Part shown: positions 36,000-49,344 of the stretch, piece after piece
Layout of the letters: each line of letters begins with the position of its first letter
How positions within the stretch are numbered: position 1 is the stretch's first letter
Source: Rachycentron canadum
Taxonomy: Eukaryota > Chordata > Actinopteri > Carangiformes > Rachycentridae
Direction: 5' to 3'
Length of the DNA stretch: 64,000 nt
Assembly: GCA_038496675.1 (NCBI GenBank)
Contig: CM076654.1
Location: forward strand, 8,414,347-8,478,346
Translations under genes and position numbers: made by a program
Notes under the pieces: model-generated
What the model was told of the DNA's origin: nothing
Database searches by the model: none
Seen by the model: only the letters and a program-made list of their open reading frames with translations

Positions 36000-38900
36000 A
36001 TGCCGAAGTCTCTGAAAAAGTCCTGCAGCGCTCAGATCAGCAGGTACTTCTCCAGGCTGAGCAGCAGCAGCAGCAGCAAAGCCTCCAACACTCAGCGTGG
36101 GATTAAACCAAAGCTTGAAGAGCACCGGCTTTCAAGCGGCAAGGTGAGGTGTGCTACAACACGCACACATGCACATGCACATGCCTGATATTGTTAGTCT
36201 CGATATGCTTTTGCCCCGCAGCAGAAACTTGACTCCCCTGACTCCTCTGAAGAGTTTGATGTGCCAACAAAACGAGCGAAGCGTTGTCTGCTGGATCAGC
36301 AGGTGGAGGATTTGGACCGTGAGCCTGCACCTTGCCAGAGCACTAAAGGTGAGTGTGTGTGAACCTTCTTCACCCTCAGGTATGTCACCCATGCCTCACC
36401 ATTTCACCAAGTGAAAAATTTCATTATTATTCTTGTCAAAAGCTTGAAAAGTGCGGCTTCAACTAATGTTTCATAATACTAGTGTGACAAACTGTGGATT
36501 AAGTTCAACCACATGAAACTTGTGTTGGAGTACAGTGGGTACATGCATACCATGTGTTTATAAATAATAATAATTGTACTAGTACTGTATTTCCCTTCGC
36601 TTCAGAAACAAAGCTAACACGGAGTCGAGGAGCAGGTGGTCTCTGCTCCTCCACCCTGGAGAAGCTGAAAGGCTTTAACTTGATGGCGGAGCCCAGTGTC
36701 AGGCACAGAGACACTGAGAGGGAAGAAACGAGGACAGACGGTGCTTGCAGTCGGATCTGTGACCAGGGAAAACCAGGCATTTGTCCTCCTCAGGATGTTC
36801 CAGATCAACACAGCAATAAAAACAGACTTCAGCAGGAGGAAGAGGAGGAGAATGGAGATGAAGAGGAGGAGGACAAGGTGGAGGAGGTTGAAGAAATGGA
36901 GAGCTCAGGGAAGGGCTCCACAAAACAGGTAACTGTCCATAACATCAATGTCACTGGAATGTGCTTTAGGCAGCAGGTTGGCCCAGGGATGAAGGTTTAA
37001 GCTGTCAGGATGGCAAGCATCTGCCCTGTTAACATGTCCATGAGCAAGGCAGTGGCATAGGAGGGCACGCAAAAGACCAGTTCCCTCATAGGACCAATGA
37101 TGTTACACACAGGTTTTAGTTTAGTTAGCAGAGTGGAAGAGCAGCCTTGTTGCAGGTTGGTGTTTCATATTCTCTTCTGCTCAGATTTATTTGAAGGGAA
37201 TTGTGACACAAGCATATACTTGTATGTCAGCTTGTATTCATTTCATTTTTTAGACAACAATAAAGCCAGACTGATAAAACTGAAACTGTATGCACATACA
37301 AAATCTAGAACATAACTTAACTGATCATTTTGTATGTGTGAAATTGAGGATGTAGTTTAAAATTAATCATTTAAAATTGAATTTCCACTCCAGCTGTACA
37401 CACTGACATATTTTTATATTTCTGTTGTCAGACAATGGGACCAGTTCTCTATTTTTTTAAATTGTGATCTAAACACAGCTCATGAAAACTACATGTTAAC
37501 GGTATTTCTGAACAGCTTTTTCTTTCTTTTTCTTAAATTTTTCTGTAAAATGGTCTCTTTTAAAAATGTTTGTTTATGTGTAGCCCATTATATCATTTTA
37601 GGATTTTAAACTGTCACATATTGTCAATAACTTAACATTAACTGTCAGATGTTGACAGTCCAGTGTTTGTTGGGCTATAGACAACCACAAATGAAAGATG
37701 AAATTATTAATCTTGTAAAGTGCTATCAGCTAAGCTGATGCTTCTTATCTGGGATTTATTTTTAGTTAATGTATGTTCTTTTTTTCTCTTTGGTTTTGTC
37801 TCAGTTTGCAAAGTCGGAAAGAGGAGGTGGGGGAAGAAAGGGTGCAAATCTCAGTCCTTTGGATGTAAGCGCCCCCTCCAGACGCTCAAAAAGCACTTAC
37901 ACTCCCCTGGAACAGCAGGTCATGCAGCTGAAAGAGAAACATAAAGATGCCTTGTTGGCTGTGGAGTGTGGTTACAAGTACAGGTTCTTTGGGGAGGATG
38001 CAGAGGTGAGACCTGTTAATGATGCAAACAGGTCATTAACAATATGAATACAAAATACATTAAATACATTACTGTCTGAAAATTATTACATACCGAAATT
38101 GTATTTTATTGTGGTTGAAGGTTATCGATAGTTGGTATTAATGCCATTTTGTTAGCTGCTTGTATGTATCTCCTAAATTTTACTTTCCCTATATTTCTGA
38201 ATCTGTATAATTTTTGATAAGATCCATTTTCTGATCTGATTACAGCTTTATGAATTCTCACAGTTAAACATGTATGTCAGCACTTCATTCTGAATTTTTA
38301 AATTTTTGTGATCATGTCAAAAAATTTAATGGAATAGAAGCGAGAGAGGTGATTTTTGGAGAAGTTGCCCGAACACTTAGTTTGGTCTCAGTTATCTTTT
38401 AAGGCGGCACAGATGTCACCTTGGTGTGTCTGAACAGATTGCTGCAAAGGAGCTGAATATTGTCTGTCATCTGGATCACAACTTCATGACGTGCAGCATC
38501 CCCACACACCGCCTGTTTGTTCATGTCAGACGGTTGGTGTCCCATGGACACAAGGTATGAAATGAAGTGTATCATTGCATATTGTTCATATTTAAAAAAG
38601 AGCTACAACATTTCTTATTGCTGCATTGTTGTCTTGAATTTCTAGGTTGGCGTGGTTAAGCAGACAGAGACATCTGCAATCAAAGCCTCAGGGGCCAATA
38701 GGAACGCTCTGTTCACTCGTCAGCTCAGTGCTCTGTACACCAAGTCCACTCTGGTGGGAGAGGGTATCCTTATAGACTGTGAATATCTGTGTGCATGTGT
38801 CCTTAAAATAGCTTATATTTATCTCTGCGTGTCTAAAGCTATGTCCTTGATGGTTTCTTGAGATGTAAACCCAGTCTGCAGACTGAAGGATGTAGAAGAT

Positions 38901-40063
38901 GGCATCTGTGGTGATGTGGTGTTGGACCCTCCTGACAGCTTCCTGCTGTGTATTTGTGAGAACTGGAATAAGATGAAGAAGGAGCTCACTATCGGGCTGG
39001 TGGTGAGTATTATGAGTTCAGAATCATAAAAAACTTTTAAATTCAGGCAACTCAGATTGTTCACTTTTATTAACATTGATGGTTTATTTGAAAGTTAAAG
39101 AAAGATTATATTTCAACTTGTTTGTCAATACATGTTATTTGAATCTTATGTTACTTATATCATTATATCATATCAAGTCTGTAGTTGATGAGGTGCCAGA
39201 CTAATCTCTGGAGACGGTTTGGATGAATATACATATCGTGAGACAAAAGTTTTTTTTACTGTGCGTACCAAATTAACTCTAGTCTTCTAGATTCATGTGA
39301 TGAAGTTCTGGACCTTTTCTTTAATTGTCAGGTATTTATTTCACAGCATTAGCCAAAAAAACATTTCCATCTGGTAATTTAATTCTTATCATGAGATTAC
39401 ACATGCTGAAAAATAAAACTGCGCCCATATCACCAGCCCTGACATGGAGAGTAAAGTGATGCGATAGTAAAGTTAATAGTGGTTACAACTGGGTTGTAAA
39501 GAAGAAACGAACATCTTTTATTTGTTTTTGTTTTAGGCAACAATTATTTTATTGCATGTTAATGTGCGATGTGTGTGAAATCTTATTTCCCACGTAGGGA
39601 CATACATCTCTCATCATCTTTTTTATGAAAACAAGGCCAACACTTTAAGGCTTTATTTTTATCATCATGTGAAGGAATTATTGATAACAACACAACATTA
39701 CCCTTGAAAGTAAGACAAAGGGACCAAGCACCACAGAAAAAAATAGTAAATGTCTGACACTGTATGTACAATGTATATGCAGATTTTTTCTTTATTTCTT
39801 CATAGTTTACATTCATCCTCGTGTATTGTGTATTTAGGCAGTCCAGCCCAGCACAGGAGATGTGTTACTTGACTGCTTCCCTGATGGTCAATCTCGCTCT
39901 GAGCTGGAGGCTCGTGTCCTAAAGATCAACCCTGTGGAGATCCTGGTGCCCTCTGACCTCTCCGAACAAACCCACCGACTCCTACAGAGCATCGCCAATG
40001 CCAGGTAGTCTGCTAGCAGGACACTAGGGGGCAGTATATACCCATTTACCACATGACAGTATA

Positions 40064-40115
<52 letters not shown>

Positions 40116-43100
40116 AAGTCTGTTTCATTTTTAAGGGATTTTGTTTATATTTCCCCAGGCAGGTAGACAGTTGTTTTGTCTGGACTTCTTTGGGTTGTGT
40201 GTGGATGAGGAAATCAATGCAGGCTCATACAGAGGTTATGTGATAATGACTCTCAGCACCCTGGGTGCCACTGTAGGGCAAAACAAGGCCCAACATGTGG
40301 ATATGTATTTTAAAAGTTCACAGACTGACTATCCCCCTAAAGTGGTGTTTTTACAATACTGTTAGGTGATGTTTTAAGTGTATGTCATTGGTCAAATGTA
40401 TAAAGAAGCTCTAAATGTTGGGGAAAAAAAAAAAGTTGGTTGATGGCTTCAGAGGCTCCAGCATGCTCTAATACTGATAAATGTATTTGCAGGCCTTTAG
40501 GGTCAAAGTCCATCGCTGCAGCTGTTGGGAAGTCAAATGGTCCAAACTATAGATATGTGGATAAAAATGTTTAAGTTTTACAATGTACACTTAGAATTTA
40601 CAAAACAGTTCTCTGACTACAGTATTAAGACATTAATAAACATTAAACATATCAAACATTATCAACACATCATGGGAAAAACACTGCAGTGTATGTTCAA
40701 ACATTTAAAATGAATGTTTCTAAATGTGAATAATTTAGGTGTTGAAATGCGTCATGAGGAACAAAATCACACACCTAGTGCAAAATTTATCAATCAAGTG
40801 CTAATCTTCTCAAGTTACAGCCTTTACAACAAAATGTCCTTTTTATTATTATTCTTCCACTGCAACTCAAAGGAGACCCGCAAAGTTGTAATTTTATTCT
40901 AAGCATTCTGTGCAGCTTTATTCAGCCTTTCACACTGAAATCACATTGGAAAGGAATCTTTTAATTATTACAGCAAGCAAAAGCTCTTTTAGTGTTCATA
41001 TGGGTGCCTGACTGTTGTTTTGAGACAAACAAACAAATTATGTACATATGTTTTTAAGCACATAGCGGAGTCATCACAGTCAAGGTTACAGCATTATTGT
41101 GTTCATTATTCAGTCAAATCAGCCCAGTGATTAGCCTGGCATAAGGACATGGGGTACAACAGGGAGTTGTCAGCCTTTATGTTGAGCAAACAAGCTTCAA
41201 ACAAGTCTCTGATGCAGAAGCAGATTTTGTATGCAGGCTGCTGTATGAACCACAAAATCAAAACCACTTCAACACTTTGTCTCTTGTTCATCGGCTGACT
41301 AACAGCTCCGCCAGTGACGCTGAACTGCTGTATTCCAGAAACCTGTTGCCTCCCATCTCTTCGCCATTTGGCTCATATCTGCTGACAGTCTGCACCCAGC
41401 ACATTCACACCAGTGGGGACTGGTTCCTCTGGAGGCAGCCTGTGATTGTATTATGCTGTGAAAATGAAATGAGCAAGTGGCAGAGAGCGGATTATATTCA
41501 AAGGCTATGGTTGGATAAATAGGGGGTGTCAGCTGCTTTTGACTCCCTGAGGGTGACTATATCTCATTATTCACCTTTTTTTTTTTTTTCAATTCTAGCA
41601 GCTATTTTCTCAGCTTTCATTTTTCCTCTCTCCCTCTCAGTTTGGATTTAATTCTGGAAATTTTACTTCATTTGTATTCATTTTCGCCTTTCTTTGCCTC
41701 TCCCCCTCCTCCTTTTTCAGCCGTCCATGTTGAGTGATTATAGTGGAGATAGACCTGTGAAGGCCAGCCCAATTATTGTGTTTGAACAGCACTGCTCCCC
41801 AGCGTTGTGCTTTTCAGAGAGAAGACCCCTCTCATTTTGCATCCTGTATCATAGAAACACAGGGAATCTTTGTATGTTCAGCTCTGACAGAAAATGTATC
41901 ACATTTATATTTGCAAACACACTTGTCAGCTATGCAAGGCCTCTTACAGATCACTAATATTGGCATCCTCCCAAGGTGATACATTTTTTTTTTCTCAGTT
42001 GTGAGTCATCAAGCTGAGAAGAATGACATTTAAATGCATAAATGATTCCAAAATAGATGTTTTGATATCTTTCAGCTGTGTCACCTGTAAATATTGTAAT
42101 AATCTAACACCAACCCATTTAAACATACAAAAGCAAGATCCGCCCCAGTGAATGTTTTAAAACAGGGGTTTTTTGTGCCTGTTGACGTTACCTCAACAGC
42201 CTCATGTCTCTGGGGTGGGTGATGAGGCTGATGAGAGGGGCCCCAAGGCAACAGGCTGAATGTGTGTCCATGGAGCGGCAGGTAATGAGTCCCTGGGAGG
42301 TTGGTAGTAGCTAGGTGCAGCCTTAGTTGCTTTACTCATCCACAGCCTGGAGTCTTGAGTCAGGATCAGAGCTGTGACAGGGATCAGAGTGAGCTCACCG
42401 GCTGACGCTGTTAATACAAACACTCTCCTTTTTCAAAGATTTTAAGTTGATAACGCTTGAAACTTAATATTACATCCTGGATGCGTATTAAGATGGCAAT
42501 CATGCATGTGTGTGTGTTCAGCCTGCACCAATAGAGACTAATCGAGAACCTTAATCTCTTGTGCACGTTAACCTCTGATCTCTGGGTCTTGTCGTTCTGA
42601 TTTAACCTTTAGCCATCCCTGCTTTTGATTGATTATGACCATCACAGTGCTCGGGCATTTAAAGGAAAACAAAAAAATTAAAGAAAAAAAGCCTCATGGA
42701 CAGAGAAATGTTTCACTTCTTAAATATGAAGCACCAACCCTTTCACATCTTATGAGATGGACTAAACCTAGATTACAGTTTGATTGAATTTCATTTCTAG
42801 TACTCATTTTTATTAAAAAATGGTGTTAAGGAGCAAGCAGCATTTTTTGCTTATGGTTTTGCACAAAATATTGTATAGACATCCATGGTTCCCAAAAGAC
42901 GGATCCTAAAAACTCTAATCCCCACTTTTCACCCAAAGCCACTTGACCCAAGAGGTCAAGGTTTTAATTTGTTCAGCAGTGCTTTTTGTGACAAAATGCC
43001 TCTACAATGTTTGCAGAATTCCCATCAACCTCAGCTGAACTTTGTGTTTACTGCTAATTGGCAAATTATCTCTTGCTAACTTGCTAAACTAAAGATGAAG

Positions 43101-43620
43101 CTGACCCGTAAAACCTGCTAAACAACATGTTAACATTGTCATTGTTTGTGTAACATGCTCCTGTTAGCATTTAGCTCAAAAGAGTGTTGCAGACACAAAG
43201 CTGTTGCAATGGCTGTCACATTTCAACAGTGTAAGCATCAGAAAACAAGAGATCTCAAATGAAATTAAACCAAATTATCTGTGGATTAGATACAACAAGG
43301 TGAACTAATCCTTTGTTTTTGACTGGGCTAATGAGAAAATGGGAAAACTCATCCCTGGTGAATTAATTGAATCAACCTGAACCCAGGTTCACAATGCTGG
43401 GTCCGGTCGGGGTTTTGTAGAAATGCTGCACGTCTTCCCTCTGTCCCAGGATCAATATCTGCAATTGTTGATGTTCATGTAACTCTCATAATGCAGCTCA
43501 GTTGACTGGTTAAATGATTAATGGTCTTTGTTGCACTGCTGACACAATATGCAGTTTATTGATCACACAATGCAATTCCAGCCTGACCAGTGGCCGAAGA
43601 GAGAGAGATGATGATTCTTC

Positions 43621-43661
<41 letters not shown>

Positions 43662-46600
43662 ATGTGTGTGTGAACATTAGGAAACAGAAAATGTTTCGGT
43701 GCCGTGTCCAGAGCCACGTGCTTGCCTTGGTTGCCCTGGCAACAGCAGAGCGGACAAAGCAACCGAGTCCTTGAAAGCAGCAATGCCTAGAGAGTGAATG
43801 GAACAATAGGGTGATACGGTGGAGATGGGGGGGTTGGGGGTGCAGGAGAGGTGTGTGTTGGTGCGTGTGACTGAGGTTTTTTGTGTGTCTGTACAGTCTA
43901 GTTGAACAAAAGGATGGCTGGAACATGCTTTGCTGTGTCCAATTCAACTTGCAGGATCAATCATCTGATCAAATATCAGATGTTGTGTTTCCGTCTGTAG
44001 TCTGCCTGCACAGTCACAAGCATCTGTCACCTCTTGAATCCATGCTCTCATGTTGCCCAACTACCTCCAGTGCTCAGGCTGATGACCGGGTGAGAGTTGA
44101 GAAGAGAGACGGGGCTCAGTTTGAGTTCACCTCTGCAATGAACACTGTCACAGACTTCTACTGCCACACCCACGAGAAAGGTGCGTTTGTTTGTGCCACT
44201 CTATCCCTCATTTCTTTTCAGTCTTTTATACGACATTTAGTTACCGATATACTCTGGCAGCCGTTCAGATGTAAAGCACTGCATGTGTTTGAAGAGTGGA
44301 GTTGTGATCGCTGGCTGTTTGTTTCCTCCAGGCGCTCGCTCTCTGTCGAGTGTAGTGTCCTTGGAGAGCCCAGTGATCTGCTGTCTGGGGCCGCTCATCC
44401 AGTACCTTCAAGAATTCAGCTTGGAGAGAATTCTTAGGAGTGAAAGGTACACACAGACAAACATGCACAAACAAACACATACACTAGGCAACACAGGCTA
44501 CATCATTATCAAGGGTTCCCAGTGGTCAGTGAATTCCTGGGTCTGCGTTTAATTTTGACAGTTGGATTCCAGTCAGGAATGTGAGGGATATTTACGCATC
44601 GTAGCAACGTAAAAGACTGTTTCACAATTTATTCACAACAATTTATCTCTTTCTTTTCCTCTTTTGCAACCATTTTAGGTGAATGCTAACATTGTGCTAT
44701 TGATGCAAAGTCATAGTAAAGTTGTTGAATTTTCACCATCACATTTTAAAGGTTCCTCCCTTTAGACAAATTGACTCTGATGTTCTTAACTCCTGCAGTA
44801 AACAATGAAGTAGTGGATTACGATCTGTTAATACTAATACTTCGCTTCAGAATCTGACATTTATAAAAATGTCAGTTTCTCCAGTTTTCTGTTCTTGATA
44901 TTTGAATTAACATTTTGAATGACATTCTCCAACATGAGCTGTTGAGCTTATAAGTTGCAAGATGGTACCTCACTTATTCATCAGCAAAGTAGTTATTCCT
45001 TGTTTCTTCTCTTCAACACTCCAGGGTATAAGTGCAAAGGTTTTGGAATCATTTTCAAAAAAGAAAAATGATACTGTTCACGTTATGCAGCTGTATTGTA
45101 ACAACTTTTGTGCTCCACACAGCTCATTTCTGCATCTGTCCTGTAAGTCAGAGGGGATGATCCTCAGTGCGGCCACCATCAGGAACTTGGAAATCCTTAA
45201 CAATCAGGTACACACACATCTCAGCTGGCTGTATACGCTGCACCGTACTGTTTAACCTTCTGGTGTTTGCTCATTGCTAAACAGAAAACTCTTTGGCTTG
45301 GTGAAGAAAAGCCAAGAAAAGTGTCAAATCCCATGTCTGTGAAGGGAAGTCGTGTTACGGGTCTTCATAAGCACATAAGTTACATGTATTTAAAGAGTTA
45401 AAGTGATAAGCCATTTGAACATTTTTCCTTGTTAACAGCCAGACAAACTGTTAACAACTCTTAACAGCTATTGATTGCATTGTTGTCACATTTCACTATA
45501 TATATTTATTTCATTCATTCATATTCCCCTTGATAGATAGCCATCACTTTTGATTTTGAACCCAAATTTACTCTGGTGCTCTACTGCCTTCATGTTAAAC
45601 TATCACTTTGTCCAGTATTTTGATTTACAACTAAAAACCTACAAAATGTGCTTTATGTTTGCAGGCATGGTTGTGCATCAAGTATAGCCTCAAAGAACTG
45701 CTGGCATGGCTGTATACTCACAGTCTTGTTTATTCTTGTATGAAACTTGAATGCTTTCAGATGTAAAGTCATGTTGAGTCTGTTTCATGTCTCTTTGATG
45801 TCCTGAGGGGAATATCTGGTTCTTTAGATGCTAAATGATCCAGTGTGTTCAGCAGGTAGGGTGAATTACTGTGTCTGTCTGTAGTCTGGCGCTGAGCAAG
45901 TAGGATGCTGTTCTTTTCTGAAAACAAGTTTAAAAAAAAAAAAAAGACAAACTGAGAATAACTCAAAGTTGCAGACCTCACAGCTGGGCAATGAAGCTCA
46001 CTATAAAGCTCCATAAAGTTGAGGGTAGCTGCAGATTCATCACTACAAGCAGCCCCTCTTGCAGTGCCACATTGCTCTCACATCATTGTTTGATGCATTT
46101 TTGTGACTTAAGTTTGACTGGAGTCTGAGCCTCTTATTGGCTACTCTGGTTGGAGAACGGGGGCGATAGAGACCAAAAGATCATACCAGGGATAATTCAC
46201 CTAACAGGTGAAGTTGTAGGGAAGCTTGAAAGATATATATGTTTCATTCACTTCAGTACAAAAAGCTCAGGGATTAGACTGACTAACCCCACTTCATTGA
46301 AGTTTTCCATTTTGGGGAGCACTCAGCTTCTATCAGTGAACATCCAAAAAGGTAAATAAACACCTAGTGCAAATTCTTTTTTTTTTTTTTTTTTATACAT
46401 ACCATAATAGCTCTCTGCAAAGTTTTTGTACCACCTGGAGAAATCAGTTTACCGTCAGTTGTACCAAGGACTGTAAAAATTTAATGCATGAGTGAAGATG
46501 AAGGAAAATGTTCAGTGACTAGTCAGACTTGTGTGGGTGACGGCTCCAAAGTTCAGCACGACGCCGCTGCTGCTGTGGCATGTGTGTGTCAGACGAACTG

Positions 46601-49131
46601 ACATTCTGCACGGCACACGCACACACACGCACACATACACACATACACACACACGTCACACATGGAGTTCAAACCCAGTTCAAGCCTCTCACCTGATTTT
46701 TGACTTCCATCACCTGCTCATCTCTTTGTTACTAATACTAAAATGGCTTTTCTCCACCCTGTTAGAATAAAAACTGCTGGATTATGTCATTTCCCACATT
46801 TATTAACGTCATGTTGGCATTGTTCACGTGCTTCATTTCTGCATTACTATATGTGTAAGCTGTTTTCTTTGTTTGTGTGTTCTTATAATGATAGACAGAT
46901 GGTGGTGTGAAGGGCAGTCTGTTGTGGGTGTTGGACCACACTTGCACTCCATTTGGGAAGAGACTGATGAGGAAATGGGTGAGCCAGCCCCTCACAGACC
47001 CACAGTGAGTACAGGGTACCCTCTGACCTCTGATGAAGCATGACTGTCAGTGCTGATCTTTTCTTTCCCTGTTCTTGATATTCACACCAGGAGTTTTTCT
47101 CCGCACTTTTTCTCGGCTCTGGATCACAGAACCATGGAGAGGGCACTTTGTTGGCCTGAATAAAGCCTGTCAGTCAGTCAGTCATGCAGCTTTCATGATC
47201 ACTTACACATTGTTAAGGTCGGAGTGAGCTGTATTTGTGCATTCACAATCTTCTTAGTCAGTACTACAACTTGAATGCCAAACAAACAAATGTGAATTCC
47301 AAACAGCTCCATCTCAGGATACAGATTAAAAATAGCTAAGTTTAGAGTTAATGCACAGGCTGCAGAAAAAAGCCATTTCTTGTTGTTGTGTTTGACAATG
47401 GAGAAGAAAGCAGAGTGCACAATTCCTCCAATGTTTTGACTCAGTATATATGAATAAATACAGTGTCAAGACCAGAAGGCACTATTATTTTTATATACTC
47501 TTAATTAAAATATGCTTTTAATTATTGCTGTTTTGAAGAATAATGTATTTGTTTCTGCTTTCTGACATGCTTAAATAAGCTTCAGAAGCCACATGAGTGG
47601 AGTTAAAAATTATCTCCATATTCTACCATTTTGTTTCTGATATTTGTGTTAGTACTTTTAATGAAATTCTCCAATGGCAAATTTAAGTGAGCGTTGTTGT
47701 AGAAGATTTAAGAAAGCACCTATAATGCGAACACTTTCTCACTCAGCAGAGCAGCTGCTGCTATTTTCAAAAACACCACACAGTGAAAATATGCATTAAA
47801 AAAAATGAAACTGACTCAGCTACAGACAACTCAGTTATAATACTGCAGCATTATTCTAGTTCTCTTCTCCACAGTGTCATTTTATTATCCGTATATTGAT
47901 TGTGTGTGTGGCCTCCAACCCTCCCTCCGCAGGGATTATAGCAGTGAATTGGACACTGCTACACTCAGATTATACAGATAGCCCCTCTACAGAATTTCAA
48001 CATCAGTAAAACCCAGATTACACCCAACCACGCTAACTCTAAAACACAGGCTGCAGAAGCACATGACACAGACACTCGTGCACATGTGCACACCGAGACA
48101 CGTGTGAGTACATTGTCCATTTATTACATCTCTAAGATTGTTTTGATCTGCCATTTCATTTTTTGGTCAATTTCCTCTGTTTGCTCATGCCCAAAGAAAG
48201 GTTTTCTATTCTTTGTCTCAGCATCAATCTTGCACCTCAGCTAATAAAATGAACTGTAAAGAAACTTAAACACATTTTAATACTCTGTATCTCTAGAGAG
48301 GATCCCATAAACTAATATTAGGGAAAAGGCACAAAGGGAAATAAATTATGTTGCTATAGATACACCAATCATCTCTTTCATGTGTGTTTGACTTGACATT
48401 GTTCAGGCTATTGGCAAACCACAGCACATTTCTGGATTTATGACAAAACTAATCAGTTGCATTTGGGCAGTTAGTTGTTCAGAGCTCAAAACTCCTTTTA
48501 TGAGAAAAGTACCTCACTCAAATGACAAAGTTTCCCTTTGCTAAAGATAAGGATTGCACATTTAAATTTCTGTTTGTTTTCCTTCTTGTCTAATCCCTAA
48601 TCCCTGTTCCTCTTTCTATCCTTTTTTTCCTTTCCTTCCATGAACCCACAGATCCATCTCAGAGCGGCAGGATGCTGTGCAGGAGATCTTGGAATCAGAT
48701 TCTGTGGCTATAAATTCCACCAGATCTCTGCTGTCACATTTGCCCGACCTGGAGAGAGGCATCTGCAGCATATACCACAAAAAGGTAAGAAGTAATGAAA
48801 CTGGCAGAGGTCAGAGCATGACATGTTATACTGACACTCTCTCCTCCTGTCTCTCACACACGTCTGGCACCTGTTGAAGTTACATTTTCATTTTACTTAA
48901 ACTTAAAATCTGTAGGTGTAGTGAAATTGTTTGAGATTGAGATGACAAAAGTCCTTCTCCTTGCTGTTTTGCATAAAAATTAAAACCAAGGCAATTTGCT
49001 TTCTCTCTCTCTTTTACGGCATGCCTCTTGATTAACAACAAGGAACAGTGGCTTCAGTGGCACTTACCTGATTGTCTGACACTATCTCATTTCTCATCGG
49101 GCCCATCTTCCAAATGTCAGAAGGCTTCATC

Positions 49132-49184
<53 letters not shown>

Positions 49185-49290
49185 GTACAGAGATGAGAGA
49201 GGCACTTTGGTCTGAGCTTGATGTCTTGTTTCACATTCAACTTTCCGACTCCTTCACATATTGTTCAAAGAAAATGATCAAATGTCACTG

Positions 49291-49344
<54 letters not shown>

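Larger units (their letters stand above)
40005..44070 (+). other. msh3: msh3 intron 8 (4.1 kb)
   Basis: No other gene is seen. It holds GT microsatellites at 40066-40113 and 43623-43672. The long ORF crossing its right end is intron sequence running into exon 9. Confidence 0.65.

Noticed and set aside
36554..36811. Minus-strand ORFs opposite msh3 exon 3
   Set aside because: Antisense shadows of the exon; their compositional bias mirrors its acidic run.
43510..43947. 145-codon minus-strand ORF rich in His-Thr
   Set aside because: GT microsatellite shadow in msh3 intron 8.
43883..44437. 184-codon plus-strand ORF taken as a single exon
   Set aside because: Only 44071-44180 matches Msh3 and has correct splice borders; the rest is intron read-through.
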